From Pedobacter yonginensis (lineage in GTDB: Bacteria; Bacteroidota; Bacteroidia; Sphingobacteriales; Sphingobacteriaceae): a stretch of DNA of 64,000 nucleotides. The translations under genes and the position numbers were made by a program. Shown here piece by piece: positions 52,510 to 61,146 of this stretch (position 1 is the first letter of the stretch; each line of letters begins with the position of its first letter). Location of the stretch: assembly GCF_003173595.1 (NCBI RefSeq), contig NZ_QGNZ01000001.1:1240001-1304000 (forward strand). Reading direction: 5' to 3'. The notes under the pieces were generated by a model. The model was not told the origin of the DNA. It saw only the letters and a list, made by a program, of their open reading frames with translations, and did not search any database.

Positions 52510-53469
52510 TTATTTTTTGGTCCTTTCTACAGCTTCAACTCTTTTTTTAAGTTGTTCATTCTCCTTTTTCATTTCAATCATATAAAGCGTAAGCTCCTCT
52601 ACTTTTTGTAAGAGTTTCTTATTCATCTCGCCCAAATCAATGCCGTCTTTTTCAGCTTCTTTTGCCGACGGCATTTCTGGCAAGTGTTTATTGGTTTTAA
52701 TGTAAGTTTCTAGTTGTTGGAGGGTGCTAACTTTATAGCCCTCTTCAAAAACATAGTCTGGCCAGTTAGCGGTTTCTACCTTAACTTCCTTTGCACGAAT
52801 GTTGCCGTTTACAGCGAGTTTTTCTTTTGGTGTAGTGGTACCAATGCCAACGTTGCCCATTACATAATGATTTCCAGTTCCTTCAATTTTTAGATTGCCG
52901 GAGGTAGTCAAATCCATATCTGGAATTGTTGGAGCTGTGAAATCTTCTATCGCCGTTCCAATAGGTGATAAATTGATTTTGATTTGATTATGGCCAGTCA
53001 AATTATCTACACGGTCTTGCAGATAACTGATTTTCACCACGTACTGACTGTAATAAAAACAATCCACATAGATCGATCTCGAATAGTTAGGATAGCCGGC
53101 AAATTCAGTTCCTAAAGATATTGGATCCCCCAAAATCACTCTTGCAAGGTGTTTAATACCTTTACTTTCTACCAATGTGACCTTTGGTGAACCACTATTG
53201 GCGCCTTGCTGAAAGCCATTTTCAATAATATATTTTTGATAATCCGTTGAATAAGACTTCTGAAAAAGTTCTACAACGATAATTCCACCATTCTGCCAGT
53301 GATGTGAATTATAGGCTAGGTTGGCCACTTCATAACGTAACGCTGAAGGGCCATTTGCCCAAATTAAATTAATTGTACTGGTTTTTAAGAGGTTTTTGTC
53401 ATCGTGAAACTGAGCAAAAGCTGAGTTTATTGAGAAGTAAAGACTGAGTAAAAAGAATAATTTCTTCAT
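52510..53469 (-). CDS. Fibre-like exported protein with coiled-coil C-terminus
   Basis: A 319-residue exported protein: signal peptide to about residue 19 (SINSAFAQ), a variable beta-rich head (about 20-200), and a C-terminal module starting GNVGIGTTTPKEKLAVNG. That module has the PDYVFEEGYKVS...LQQLETYI block, a HLPEMPSAKEAEKDG turn and a terminal coiled coil (KKENEQLKKRVEAVER). The module is almost identical to that of the next gene upstream and looks like a trimeric phage-fibre or chaperone-type tail. It lies 57 bp upstream of the RHS pair. Confidence 0.7.
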   Translation of the reverse strand: MKKLFFLLSLYFSINSAFAQFHDDKNLLKTSTINLIWANGPSALRYEVANLAYNSHHWQNGGIIVVELFQKSYSTDYQKYIIENGFQQGANSGSPKVTLVESKGIKHLARVILGDPISLGTEFAGYPNYSRSIYVDCFYYSQYVVKISYLQDRVDNLTGHNQIKINLSPIGTAIEDFTAPTIPDMDLTTSGNLKIEGTGNHYVMGNVGIGTTTPKEKLAVNGNIRAKEVKVETANWPDYVFEEGYKVSTLQQLETYIKTNKHLPEMPSAKEAEKDGIDLGEMNKKLLQKVEELTLYMIEMKKENEQLKKRVEAVERTKK

Positions 53470-53492
53470 TTTTCTTGCGTTTTAATTTGAAT

Positions 53493-54500
53493 TTATTTAT
53501 TTCTTAGTTTGGCGTTTATGGCATCTAATTGAGCCTGATTAGCTTCTTTTTCTTTTAAGAATTGATTTTTTAATTCCACCATTTCTTTATCCTTCTGAAT
53601 TAAATAAAGCGTCAACTCCTCTACTTTTTGTAAGAGTTTCTTATTCATTTCTCCCACATCAATGCCGTTCGTTTCAGCTTCTTTTGCCGATGGAATTTCT
53701 GGCAAGTGTTTGTTGGTTTTGATGTAAGTTTCTAGTTGTTGGAGGGAGCTAACTTTATAGCCATCTTCAAAAACATAGTCTGGCCAGTTAGCGGTTTCTA
53801 CCTTAACTTCCTTTGCACGAATGTTGCCGTTTACGGAGAGTTTTTCTTTTGGTGTAGTGGTACCAATGCCCACATTGCCTGTGTAATCAATGGTCATCTT
53901 TATTTCTGGTGCTCCAGTGTTTGCCGTTGCGAAATACATATTACCAGATGCATTAGTAACAGAATTTAGGGCATTGCAAACGGCTATGTAAGCTAAGCCT
54001 TGATTTTGCGCAGACCCCTTTGAAATCCAAGTCAAAGTACCCGCAGAAGAACCTTGCAAAGTAGAATTTGTACTCAATACAAGATGTGCTTGGCTATGCA
54101 TTCCGCTATTCGCGTTTAAAACTTCCAAGACTTTGTTATTACCTCCATGAAAGTAAGATGATGGTGCCGATGTTCCTATGCCAGAACTGCCATTCAACTC
54201 GGTTAAAACTTTAGACCAAGGCTGTGTAGCTGAATCGTTAGTCTTCCTGAAGTACAAATTCTGATCAAAAAAACTCCCAGCAAACTGCATGGCATAGTTG
54301 TTATCGTTGTTGGTATGTCTTACATCCAACAAATGCCACCAACCCGTTGCTCCACTAGGGTAATTTACAGGACTAAATGTTTGGAAAAAGCCAGATGTTG
54401 CTCCCGCGTTGCCCATTAAACCGGCATTGTCTCTCATTCCAGTTTGACAAAATGCTAATGTTGGAAAGGTTGCAAGAAATAGTAATGCTTTAATTTTCAT
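53493..54500 (-). CDS. Fibre-like exported protein with pyocin-knob-like head
   Basis: A 335-residue exported protein: signal peptide to about residue 18 (FLATFPTLAFCQ), a head with WWHLLDVRHTNNDNNYAMQF and LYFRKTNDSATQPWSKV resembling pyocin-knob domains of phage and tailocin fibres, a beta-rich middle, and the same C-terminal module as its neighbour (GNVGIGTTTPKEKLSVNG; coiled coil to the end). The two genes are 23 bp apart, so they form a tandem of head-swapped paralogs. Presumably surface-exposed and receptor- or matrix-binding, which is inference. Confidence 0.7.
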   Translation of the reverse strand: MKIKALLFLATFPTLAFCQTGMRDNAGLMGNAGATSGFFQTFSPVNYPSGATGWWHLLDVRHTNNDNNYAMQFAGSFFDQNLYFRKTNDSATQPWSKVLTELNGSSGIGTSAPSSYFHGGNNKVLEVLNANSGMHSQAHLVLSTNSTLQGSSAGTLTWISKGSAQNQGLAYIAVCNALNSVTNASGNMYFATANTGAPEIKMTIDYTGNVGIGTTTPKEKLSVNGNIRAKEVKVETANWPDYVFEDGYKVSSLQQLETYIKTNKHLPEIPSAKEAETNGIDVGEMNKKLLQKVEELTLYLIQKDKEMVELKNQFLKEKEANQAQLDAINAKLRNK

Positions 54501-54557
54501 GTTTTGATTATTTGATTATATGAGGGTTTCTAAATTTCATTTAAATGAGTTGGTGAA

Positions 54558-55106
54558 CTAGAATTCTATTCCTGTCATCTCTAGTTGAAGGGTGAGGTCT
54601 TTCTGCTTTTCTTCCGCTCCATTTTCAATTTTAGAGGCAAGCTTTAAACTGGAAATCTGACCTATGTTCTTTGTTTTGTGTAAAGCATCCACCGTGGCTA
54701 AGAGCTCGAAATAGCCGCCCTTTAAAGTGAACTTTTGCTTAAAAATATGGAGCTTTATGGCCGTAGTATCGGTTTCTGCTTGGGGTTCTGCACTGTAGCT
54801 TAGCTTTACCCCTTTAGCTACCGTAATGCCAGATAGAGCCTGCCAAATTTGTGTCTCCCGATCTTCTTTCTTTACCTCATAGCGCTTTAGGGCCGTTTCG
54901 TAAAATTCATTTTCCCGCAGCGTTTGCGGCAATGTACTGTCCGTATCATCTACACTTTGCTGTTCATTTTGCAACTGATTGTGTAAACGAATGCTCTCCA
55001 GGGTGTTACTGAATGAGCATGTATAAGCGATATAAACTAGCGCCAGCATAGCCAGCCACAATAGGATATTCCTTTTTTTATCGTCGAGTTTTTGTATGAG
55101 CATCAA
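54558..55106 (-). CDS. GspM/PilO-like inner-membrane protein
   Basis: A 182-residue bitopic protein: short cytoplasmic tail, one transmembrane helix (ILLWLAMLALVYIAYTCS, about 14-31), a periplasmic coiled coil (about 35-95) and a ferredoxin-like end (FKQKFTLKGGYFELLATVDAL). This is the GspM/PilO layout. It overlaps the upstream GspL/PilM-like gene by 4 bp. It would help to assemble the inner-membrane platform of the secretion or pilus machine. Sequence similarity within this family is always weak; the call rests on topology and gene order. Confidence 0.65.
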   Translation of the reverse strand: MMLIQKLDDKKRNILLWLAMLALVYIAYTCSFSNTLESIRLHNQLQNEQQSVDDTDSTLPQTLRENEFYETALKRYEVKKEDRETQIWQALSGITVAKGVKLSYSAEPQAETDTTAIKLHIFKQKFTLKGGYFELLATVDALHKTKNIGQISSLKLASKIENGAEEKQKDLTLQLEMTGIEF

Positions 55107-56287
55107 TATTCGATTCTAAGCGTAAAGCGGAAGGTCTCGCGTTCTTGATCTTCCTCATATTTCAAGAGACTAACTTTTTTGACCCATTTTTTTTCTTTGA
55201 GGATATAAATCCAATTGTTTACCGCCATTAAATTGTCTGAGGATCCCAAAATGTCGATCAAGGTAGATTTGGACTGCTTTTCAAGCTTAGTTGGATTCCC
55301 ATTAAATGAAAGTTCTGTCAATGCAAGCTGTTTAGGCATACTCCTACCAATTTCGTCTGCTAGGAAACTGTAGCTGTAGCCGCCATTCCAACCTAAGGCC
55401 TTCAACACAAGCTGATTTTCAGCCGTATTCTTTTTCAAAAGCTCGGTCTGGTTACCGCTAGAGGTTATGCGGCCCACTTTTAAAGCCAGTTCGGCATTGA
55501 TAGAATTGAAATGGGTAAACAATAAAAAGCTGATGAGTAAGGAAATAAAAAGCGTAGCAAGAAAATACATAGCTCTTTTTTTGATGGCATTAGTAGCTGC
55601 AAATGATGCCCTCCGATTGTTCACAGCTCCTACATCGGCCAAAATCGGTTCGACATTGTCCAGCATCATCAATTGAAAGGCAACCGCATAGGATAGTACG
55701 CTCCGCTCGTCAATACGATTTCCAGCAAGATTTATTTTTTTGAATTCAGATTGAATAGCTTGAGCGGTATCACTTTTTATCCCTCTATTGGAAATGTTTA
55801 CCAAATGGCCATCAAATGCAACTTCTCCTTCCTCCTTTTCAAACTGCGTAATCACGTGGCTTATCACCATTCCACCAAGGCTAAGGGCAAGTACATTTAA
55901 ACCTGCAAGCTCCAAGCTTGTCAATAAAGCGTCTATACTTTCTTTACGTGTAATACTGATGGTTAACTCTTCCGCATGCGGGTAATGCTGGGCATAAAAT
56001 TCAGCGCTTTCAATTGTTGGAAAGGCCATTTTAAAAGGTTCCGCAATATCTTGCTCAACGCTTAACGTTTTATGTATAATGCCTCTGCCCGTGAGTACCA
56101 GCGCAACAGGGTAATTTCTGGGCAACTTTTCTAGCACCTGCGCCAAAGATCCCTCCGCTATTTTTCCAACCTCAATATCAACAGTATTTCCATTTCGCTT
56201 AAGCAAACAAGACCTACAGCTGTATGCATTTTCACTTAAAAAGCGAATTTCAATCCCCAATATGGTATTTAATTGATTTCCAAGCAT
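55103..56287 (-). CDS. GspL/PilM-PilN-like platform protein
   Basis: A 394-residue protein: a cytoplasmic part resembling the actin-like fold of PilM/GspL (about residues 1-235), one transmembrane helix at about 242-262 (MYFLATLFISLLISFLLF), a coiled coil, and a periplasmic ferredoxin-like domain in the PilN/GspL style (LTELSFNG, DILGSSDNLMAVNNWIYILKE). It thus combines PilM and PilN in one chain, as GspL does. It is 6 bp after the secretin gene and overlaps the GspM-like gene, consistent with a stoichiometric complex. Confidence 0.7.
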   Translation of the reverse strand: MLGNQLNTILGIEIRFLSENAYSCRSCLLKRNGNTVDIEVGKIAEGSLAQVLEKLPRNYPVALVLTGRGIIHKTLSVEQDIAEPFKMAFPTIESAEFYAQHYPHAEELTISITRKESIDALLTSLELAGLNVLALSLGGMVISHVITQFEKEEGEVAFDGHLVNISNRGIKSDTAQAIQSEFKKINLAGNRIDERSVLSYAVAFQLMMLDNVEPILADVGAVNNRRASFAATNAIKKRAMYFLATLFISLLISFLLFTHFNSINAELALKVGRITSSGNQTELLKKNTAENQLVLKALGWNGGYSYSFLADEIGRSMPKQLALTELSFNGNPTKLEKQSKSTLIDILGSSDNLMAVNNWIYILKEKKWVKKVSLLKYEEDQERETFRFTLRIEY

Positions 56288-56293
56288 AAAAAA

Positions 56294-58246
56294 TCAATAT
56301 AGAATGGTCGGCTTGATGAAAACCACCGTTACTACTTTGTTGTTAGACTTTTCTTTACTGCTGAATAGCCATTTCAAAATCGGAATTCGAGAAAGCAGGG
56401 GAACGCCTGAACCACTCTCACTGGTTTCCGTGCGCTCCAGCCCGCCCAAAACAATCATATCTTCATTTTTAGCCCGGATAATGGAACTGAATTTACTGGT
56501 TGATTTTGGTGGTGGCGCGTTTAGTGGCGGATTGCCAATAAAATCTGAAATGTTCACATTGATGTTCAAGGTTACTTGATCGTCGCCAGACACGACCGGA
56601 CGAATGTCAATTTCTAAATTGGCATTTACCTCAGTAAATTGCTCGGTAACCACGGTTTGTGCGTTTAATGATGGAATTACATTTTGGGTTTTTTGACTGT
56701 AGTAACGCGAGCTTCCGATGCTCAAACTGGCAGAGTGCCCATTTAAGGTAGAAAGTTTTGGTACCGACCTTATCTCCACATTGCTATTGGTTTCTAAGGC
56801 GCTAAGTTTAACATAGAAATTTGGGGTTACCCTGCCCAAATTAACGGCCCCATTTCTACCAATTTTGGAGAGCAAGCTATTTATGGAATTTGCCCCAAAG
56901 GTATAATCTATGCCGGGTAAGATCGTACCTCCTGTTTTTACACTATCAGAAACACCTGCCGTTATCCCTGTCTTTACCACTTTTCCTTTTCTAACATCAA
57001 CAAGGGTAACCTCAATCAATACCATCGGCACTACGCGGTCTATTTGTTTAATAAAGGCTTCAATTTCATTAATCTGCGGGGCAGATCCAGATATCAAAAG
57101 GGTATTCTGCTCTCTAAATTCTCTAATTTCTACGTTGCGTTTCCATTCTTGAGGAATCATATTTTGTACCGTATCAAGAGATCGATGTTGCAATTGAATG
57201 ATTCGGTTACTTCTCAAGCCCTCCAATTTCCGTTCTCCGATGAGATAAATCCCTGCCTCCCTTTTAAATGTATAATCGGTACCCTGAAGCAAGGCCGTAA
57301 GAAAACTTTCGTAATCGATATTGTTAAGCTTGGTGGTTACATTCCCCCTGATATCGGAATAAATAAAATAGTTTGCGCCAATTTCTGTAGAGGCAGATTT
57401 AATCAAATCAAGTATCGAGCTGTTAACGGCATCAATGCTTAGCAAACGTTCTCCCTTCCCATCTTTTTTACCAGAAAGATTAAAGTTTCCACTTCCACCT
57501 GATGATTGCCCAAAATTTCGATTGCTCTTTTTAACCGCGGTTGCATTGTCGCCATTCAAATAAAGTTCCTCATCTTCAGCAAGCGCTTCAAAAAGAAAAA
57601 CACCATCATTGGTTTTCTTTAGCTTTAGGTTATTGGCATAAGCCATTTTCTCTAATGCGGTTTCAAACGGTGCAGATGCAATGTAAGCAGTTACCTGTTT
57701 AGCAATTAATGCGATTGGCACCACCACATTTTTTTGAGACAATTGGCTAATTTTTTTTGCTACCTGCCCCAAACTATCGTTATTCAATTCAAAGCCCAGA
57801 TAATCGTTTGCTCCAGTATAAGTTACCCGAATTTGCTTTGAAGGCATAATTTGCGGTGCTACAGGCACTTTGGTGACCGATAATATTGAACCAATAAAAT
57901 TGATGTCTAAATCATTCTCTTTTGCGATGAACAAGAGTACATTGAGCGCCGTTTCATTTCTAAAGTTGTTGTACACTTTAAAACTTAGCGAAGGATCGAT
58001 GTTGATGTTTAGATTGGCTGCCTGTGCTAATGCCCTCAAAAATTCTTGTGCTGAAGCTCCAGACATAGAAAGCTGAACTTTCTGATTAAGACTAGGCACT
58101 GTAACGGCTAGGTTGTGTAGCCTTTCATCAATGGCATTAATCCTGTCGTTTAAGGTGCTTGTAGTTTGCCCAGAAACGCTCATAGAAAAGCTGATGAGCA
58201 GAAAAGCTACATAAAGTAGTTTGATTATTGCTTTATTTTTTTTCAT
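56294..58246 (-). CDS. gspD: Type II/IV secretin
   Basis: A 650-residue outer-membrane secretin: signal peptide to about residue 26 (SMSVSGQ), STN-like short N-terminal domains (about 60-220), N-domain repeats (RIIQLQHRSLDTVQNMIP; FREQNTLLISGSAPQINEI), then the C-terminal secretin gate (VPMVLIEVTLVDVRKG; IRSVPKLSTLNGHSASLSIG; LGGLERTETSESGSGVPLLS; VVTVVFIKP). It would form the outer-membrane channel of the machine. STN modules place it nearer PilQ-type secretins; no pilotin gene is seen. Confidence 0.88.
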   Translation of the reverse strand: MKKNKAIIKLLYVAFLLISFSMSVSGQTTSTLNDRINAIDERLHNLAVTVPSLNQKVQLSMSGASAQEFLRALAQAANLNINIDPSLSFKVYNNFRNETALNVLLFIAKENDLDINFIGSILSVTKVPVAPQIMPSKQIRVTYTGANDYLGFELNNDSLGQVAKKISQLSQKNVVVPIALIAKQVTAYIASAPFETALEKMAYANNLKLKKTNDGVFLFEALAEDEELYLNGDNATAVKKSNRNFGQSSGGSGNFNLSGKKDGKGERLLSIDAVNSSILDLIKSASTEIGANYFIYSDIRGNVTTKLNNIDYESFLTALLQGTDYTFKREAGIYLIGERKLEGLRSNRIIQLQHRSLDTVQNMIPQEWKRNVEIREFREQNTLLISGSAPQINEIEAFIKQIDRVVPMVLIEVTLVDVRKGKVVKTGITAGVSDSVKTGGTILPGIDYTFGANSINSLLSKIGRNGAVNLGRVTPNFYVKLSALETNSNVEIRSVPKLSTLNGHSASLSIGSSRYYSQKTQNVIPSLNAQTVVTEQFTEVNANLEIDIRPVVSGDDQVTLNINVNISDFIGNPPLNAPPPKSTSKFSSIIRAKNEDMIVLGGLERTETSESGSGVPLLSRIPILKWLFSSKEKSNNKVVTVVFIKPTILY

Positions 58247-59665
58247 TTAAATGGATAAGAGTAGTGGGTAAATTTCTTCGAGCGCTGTTTCTCCAGTAGC
58301 AAAAAGCTCAAAGGCATTATCAGTTAACATGCTGATTTGTTTATGTTTAAGAAGCTCATTGATTGACATATTCTCGGATTTGATTTCTGTTGAGAGTTCA
58401 GCATCTATCCCAATCACTTCGTAAACTGCTTTTCTTCCGGTATAGCCTGTGTAATAACATGCTTCGCAGCCTTTTGCAGTAAAGTGGCTAGGGATTGCTC
58501 TTGGCGCTACAAATTGTCTTGGATATAGCGAGGTTTGAAATGGCTGTTCTTGCTTGCAGCGTGGGCAAAGCAAACGTACCAAACGCTGGGCTACAGAAGT
58601 GTTCAGCGTACTGGCCACCAAAAAGCTCGGAATGCCCATGTCAATTAACCGACTCACCGTTCCCCAAGCTGAATTGGTGTGGATGGTAGAAAGCACCAGG
58701 TGACCGGTAAGCGCGGCCCTAATGGCCATGTTGGCCGTTTCAGGGTCTCTAATTTCTCCCACCATAATTACATCCGGATCCTGTCTTAGAAAAGTGCGAA
58801 GTGCAGATGCAAAACCAAGCCCAATGCTCTCTTTAAGTTGAACTTGGTTTACACCCTCCAACGTGTATTCAATTGGATCTTCTATGGTGAGGATGTTTCT
58901 GGTCGATTTATTTAAAAGTTTGAGCGTTGCATATAGCGTGGTGGTTTTACCCGAGCCTGTAGGCCCGCTTATGAGAATAATTCCATTTGGGCGTTGCACC
59001 CCTTCCATATACCGTTCCATATCGGATGGGGAAAGACCTAGCGTGGTCAAATCGATATTGGTGCTGTTGCTGCTCAGCAACCTCAACACAATCTTCTCTC
59101 CATGAAGGGTTGGAAGTACGGAAACCCTGATATCGAAGGCACTGTGCTTTGCAGAGCGGTATTGAATTCGACCGTCCTGTGGAAGCCTTTTCTCTGCGAT
59201 ATCCAAGTTGGCCATAATCTTGATTTTGTTCACCAAAGAGAGATAATCTGCACGAGCCACGCGGTAACGTTCAATCATCATCCCATCAATTCGGATACGA
59301 ACTCTAGAGTTTTCCTCAAAGGCTTCGATATGAATATCGCTACTCTTTAACCTTCTGGCTTCGTCAATTAAAGTCGCTAAGAAATCGTCTCCCGCACTTA
59401 GTGATGATATTTTCTCTTGCCCAGCCCCTCCAGATGATTCGCTTAAATAATGGGTAGAGAGTAACCTTGTAATTTCCGCTTTAGAAACTGGCTTTAAAAT
59501 GATGTTCCTGTTTAAAACTACACTTAGCTCATCTTCAAGCAGCTTCGCATCCAAATCTGTGTCGCACAAAAGCTCCAATAAGCCATCTTGTAACCTTGAT
59601 GGAACAATTCTGTATTGGAGTGCGGTATCCTTTGAAATCTCGTGAAAAATATTTTGTTCTTCCAT
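58247..59665 (-). CDS. gspE: GspE/PilB-family secretion ATPase
   Basis: A 472-residue hexameric motor ATPase. Walker A is GPTGSGKTTT (about residue 232), the Asp box and Walker B region RQDPDVIMVGEIRDPETA follows at about 290-307, with HTNSA in between, and a C-terminal tetracysteine zinc motif CPRC...CEAC (about 370-410) precedes YTGRKAVYEV. This combination marks extension/secretion ATPases rather than the retraction ATPase PilT. The ATG at 59665 is preferred to a TTG that overlaps the upstream stop. It energises assembly of the pseudopilus. Confidence 0.92.
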   Translation of the reverse strand: MEEQNIFHEISKDTALQYRIVPSRLQDGLLELLCDTDLDAKLLEDELSVVLNRNIILKPVSKAEITRLLSTHYLSESSGGAGQEKISSLSAGDDFLATLIDEARRLKSSDIHIEAFEENSRVRIRIDGMMIERYRVARADYLSLVNKIKIMANLDIAEKRLPQDGRIQYRSAKHSAFDIRVSVLPTLHGEKIVLRLLSSNSTNIDLTTLGLSPSDMERYMEGVQRPNGIILISGPTGSGKTTTLYATLKLLNKSTRNILTIEDPIEYTLEGVNQVQLKESIGLGFASALRTFLRQDPDVIMVGEIRDPETANMAIRAALTGHLVLSTIHTNSAWGTVSRLIDMGIPSFLVASTLNTSVAQRLVRLLCPRCKQEQPFQTSLYPRQFVAPRAIPSHFTAKGCEACYYTGYTGRKAVYEVIGIDAELSTEIKSENMSINELLKHKQISMLTDNAFELFATGETALEEIYPLLLSI

Positions 59666-59670
59666 CCTTA

Positions 59671-60192
59671 TCAAAGCTTTAGATATTTAAAAAACAGATA
59701 TTCTGCTGATAAATTTGCTTTACCTAATGCATATTGAATGCAAGCGAAGACGATAAAGAAAATGGCTTGATAGCCAGCCAAGGGTATTTTTGCGTCAGGC
59801 CTTTTAAAAAATATCCTCAAAAAAACAACGATGAGGATTACCAAGAAAATGCTGACGATGTAGAAAAGCAAATAGCCCCAAAAAGAAAAGTAACTGGTGA
59901 TGCACAGCAGAAATAAGAGATCTCCTAAGCCAAAATAGCCATCAAAAATATTCAACCATCTTTTATTCTTGATGGAAAAATAGAGCGAAATAGCCAACAT
60001 CTGAAAAATGACAAATGTCGAATTTACCAATACACTTTCCATTAGCCCATACATGCCCGTTTCGCGATATTTAATTGCAGAAAGCGCTAATAAAAGCATA
60101 GGAAAGAGCCACCAATATACTGCGCGATACTTAAAGTCTTGATAGCTGATTCCGAAAAGTGAGAGAGTCGAAATAATCCAGAAAAAAATCAT
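59671..60192 (-). CDS. Prepilin peptidase-like membrane protein (A24 family)
   Basis: A 173-residue polytopic protein with about five membrane segments. The two aspartates of A24 type IV prepilin peptidases are present in their usual contexts: YQDFKYR (about residue 18) and FGLGDLLFLL (about residue 92; family motif GxGD). There is no N-methyltransferase domain, so it resembles the short TadV/CpaA-type enzymes. It should cleave the leader of the pseudopilin encoded just upstream, with which it shares an ATGA overlap. The two essential Asp support activity. Confidence 0.78.
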   Translation of the reverse strand: MIFFWIISTLSLFGISYQDFKYRAVYWWLFPMLLLALSAIKYRETGMYGLMESVLVNSTFVIFQMLAISLYFSIKNKRWLNIFDGYFGLGDLLFLLCITSYFSFWGYLLFYIVSIFLVILIVVFLRIFFKRPDAKIPLAGYQAIFFIVFACIQYALGKANLSAEYLFFKYLKL

Positions 60193-60623
60193 CAGTCTGC
60201 GGTAATTTCCTTGAGGTTTTTATCCTGATCAATCTGCCAAACATTGTAGGTTCCATCTCCGTCAAAATCGGCTACTGCAACGGCCTTTGCGGTAAACGTA
60301 TTGTTGCTAGAAGCACTCACCGTAACCTTGTAGTTTGCTTTACCGTCTTTTCCGTCTGTAGATAGTTTTTCCTGTATAAAGCCAAGTTCAGCTAAGTCGC
60401 TAGTGTATTTGGAATGCTCATAGAAATAACCTTGTTCCAACTTAGCCAAATGTTCCAGCTGAAGTTTGGCTTCAGTGGTTTTTGCCTTTGTAATGAGCGG
60501 CATTAAATTAGGTAGGGCTAAAAGCACCAATATGCCTATGATAACCAGTACAATTAATATTTCGGTTAAGGTATAGGCGTTTATCTTTCCTTTTATGTTC
60601 GCTTTCATCTTTTCTGTAGTCAT
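60192..60623 (-). CDS. gspG: GspG-like major pseudopilin
   Basis: A 143-residue type IV pilin-like protein. A basic leader (KANIKGKINA) precedes the class III cleavage site and the hydrophobic helix YTLTEILIVLVIIGILVLLA, with the conserved Glu at +5. The -1 residue is Ala rather than the usual Gly. The C-terminal globular part ends DFDGDGTYNVWQIDQDKN, an Asp-rich loop like the calcium site of GspG pseudopilins. It heads the six-gene cluster and is expected to form the pseudopilus or pilus fibre. Confidence 0.85.
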   Translation of the reverse strand: MTTEKMKANIKGKINAYTLTEILIVLVIIGILVLLALPNLMPLITKAKTTEAKLQLEHLAKLEQGYFYEHSKYTSDLAELGFIQEKLSTDGKDGKANYKVTVSASSNNTFTAKAVAVADFDGDGTYNVWQIDQDKNLKEITAD

Positions 60624-61078
60624 TTAATTTTATCCACGGCCCAATAAGGGCACATTTGCGCGAAACTGCACAGAAAAAAAAAGAATATAGAATATGTTTG
60701 ACGAACGCTCGATTTTGCTTGACAACAGCATGTTTTTGCATGACGAAATAAAATCGACCTATCAAAAAAACACGAAAATTCAGAAATATTGTACCCTTAA
60801 TCAGACAGACTGCTACTGTTCAAATTAATTATTTTTGGCTATTGATGTGTGGTATTGACCAGCAAAGCATTACAATTATTCATTTCGCACACGCGACACG
60901 CATGCGCCAGCTGAGAAGTTGCGATATTCGTAGTTAATCTTAAAAGAATCCTCAAATTCTAAAGCGGGATTATCATTGCCACAAAATAACCTATAAAAAA
61001 CCATAAAATACCAGAATTCGGCGAGAAATCTCAATAGATTGGGCCCCGTAAAAATATAAGAATACTCAAAAAACAAAA
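60624..61078. other. Region upstream of the secretion cluster, with a decayed repeat
   Basis: About 455 bp without a supported gene. It must contain the promoter of the secretion/RHS cluster, but no exact TAnnTTTG box was identified. A partial copy of the array repeat lies at 60870-60915. A 66-codon open frame running into that repeat (60876-61076) may be an immunity-gene relic. Confidence 0.4.
60870..60915 (-). repeat. Solitary partial copy (R8) of the array-delimiting repeat
   Basis: ATTATTCATTTCGCACACGC and GACACGCATGCGCCAGCTGAG match the palindromic half of the repeats at 37-45 kb, but the terminator hairpin is missing. It lies 16 kb from the array, just upstream of the secretion cluster on the same strand. 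Confidence 0.75.
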
Positions 61079-61112
61079 AGCGGATGGAGATCTTATAACC
61101 TACCCATCCGCT
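61079..61112 (-). terminator. Terminator after the CheB-like remnant
   Basis: Perfect stem AGCGGATGG/CCATCCGCT with a 16-nt loop, followed on the minus strand by a T-rich tract (CTTTTTGTTTTTTG). Confidence 0.75.
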
Positions 61113-61146
61113 AATCTTTTAATAGACCATTTTTAAGTCTACTTTT

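Noticed and set aside
60508-60765. 85-codon minus-strand frame overlapping the pseudopilin gene
   Set aside because: It overlaps the start of gspG in another frame, has low-complexity Lys/Arg composition and no motif.
60876-61076. 66-codon minus-strand open frame running into repeat R8
   Set aside because: No start context or family, and its last residues are the translated repeat. Kept only as a possible immunity relic in the region note.
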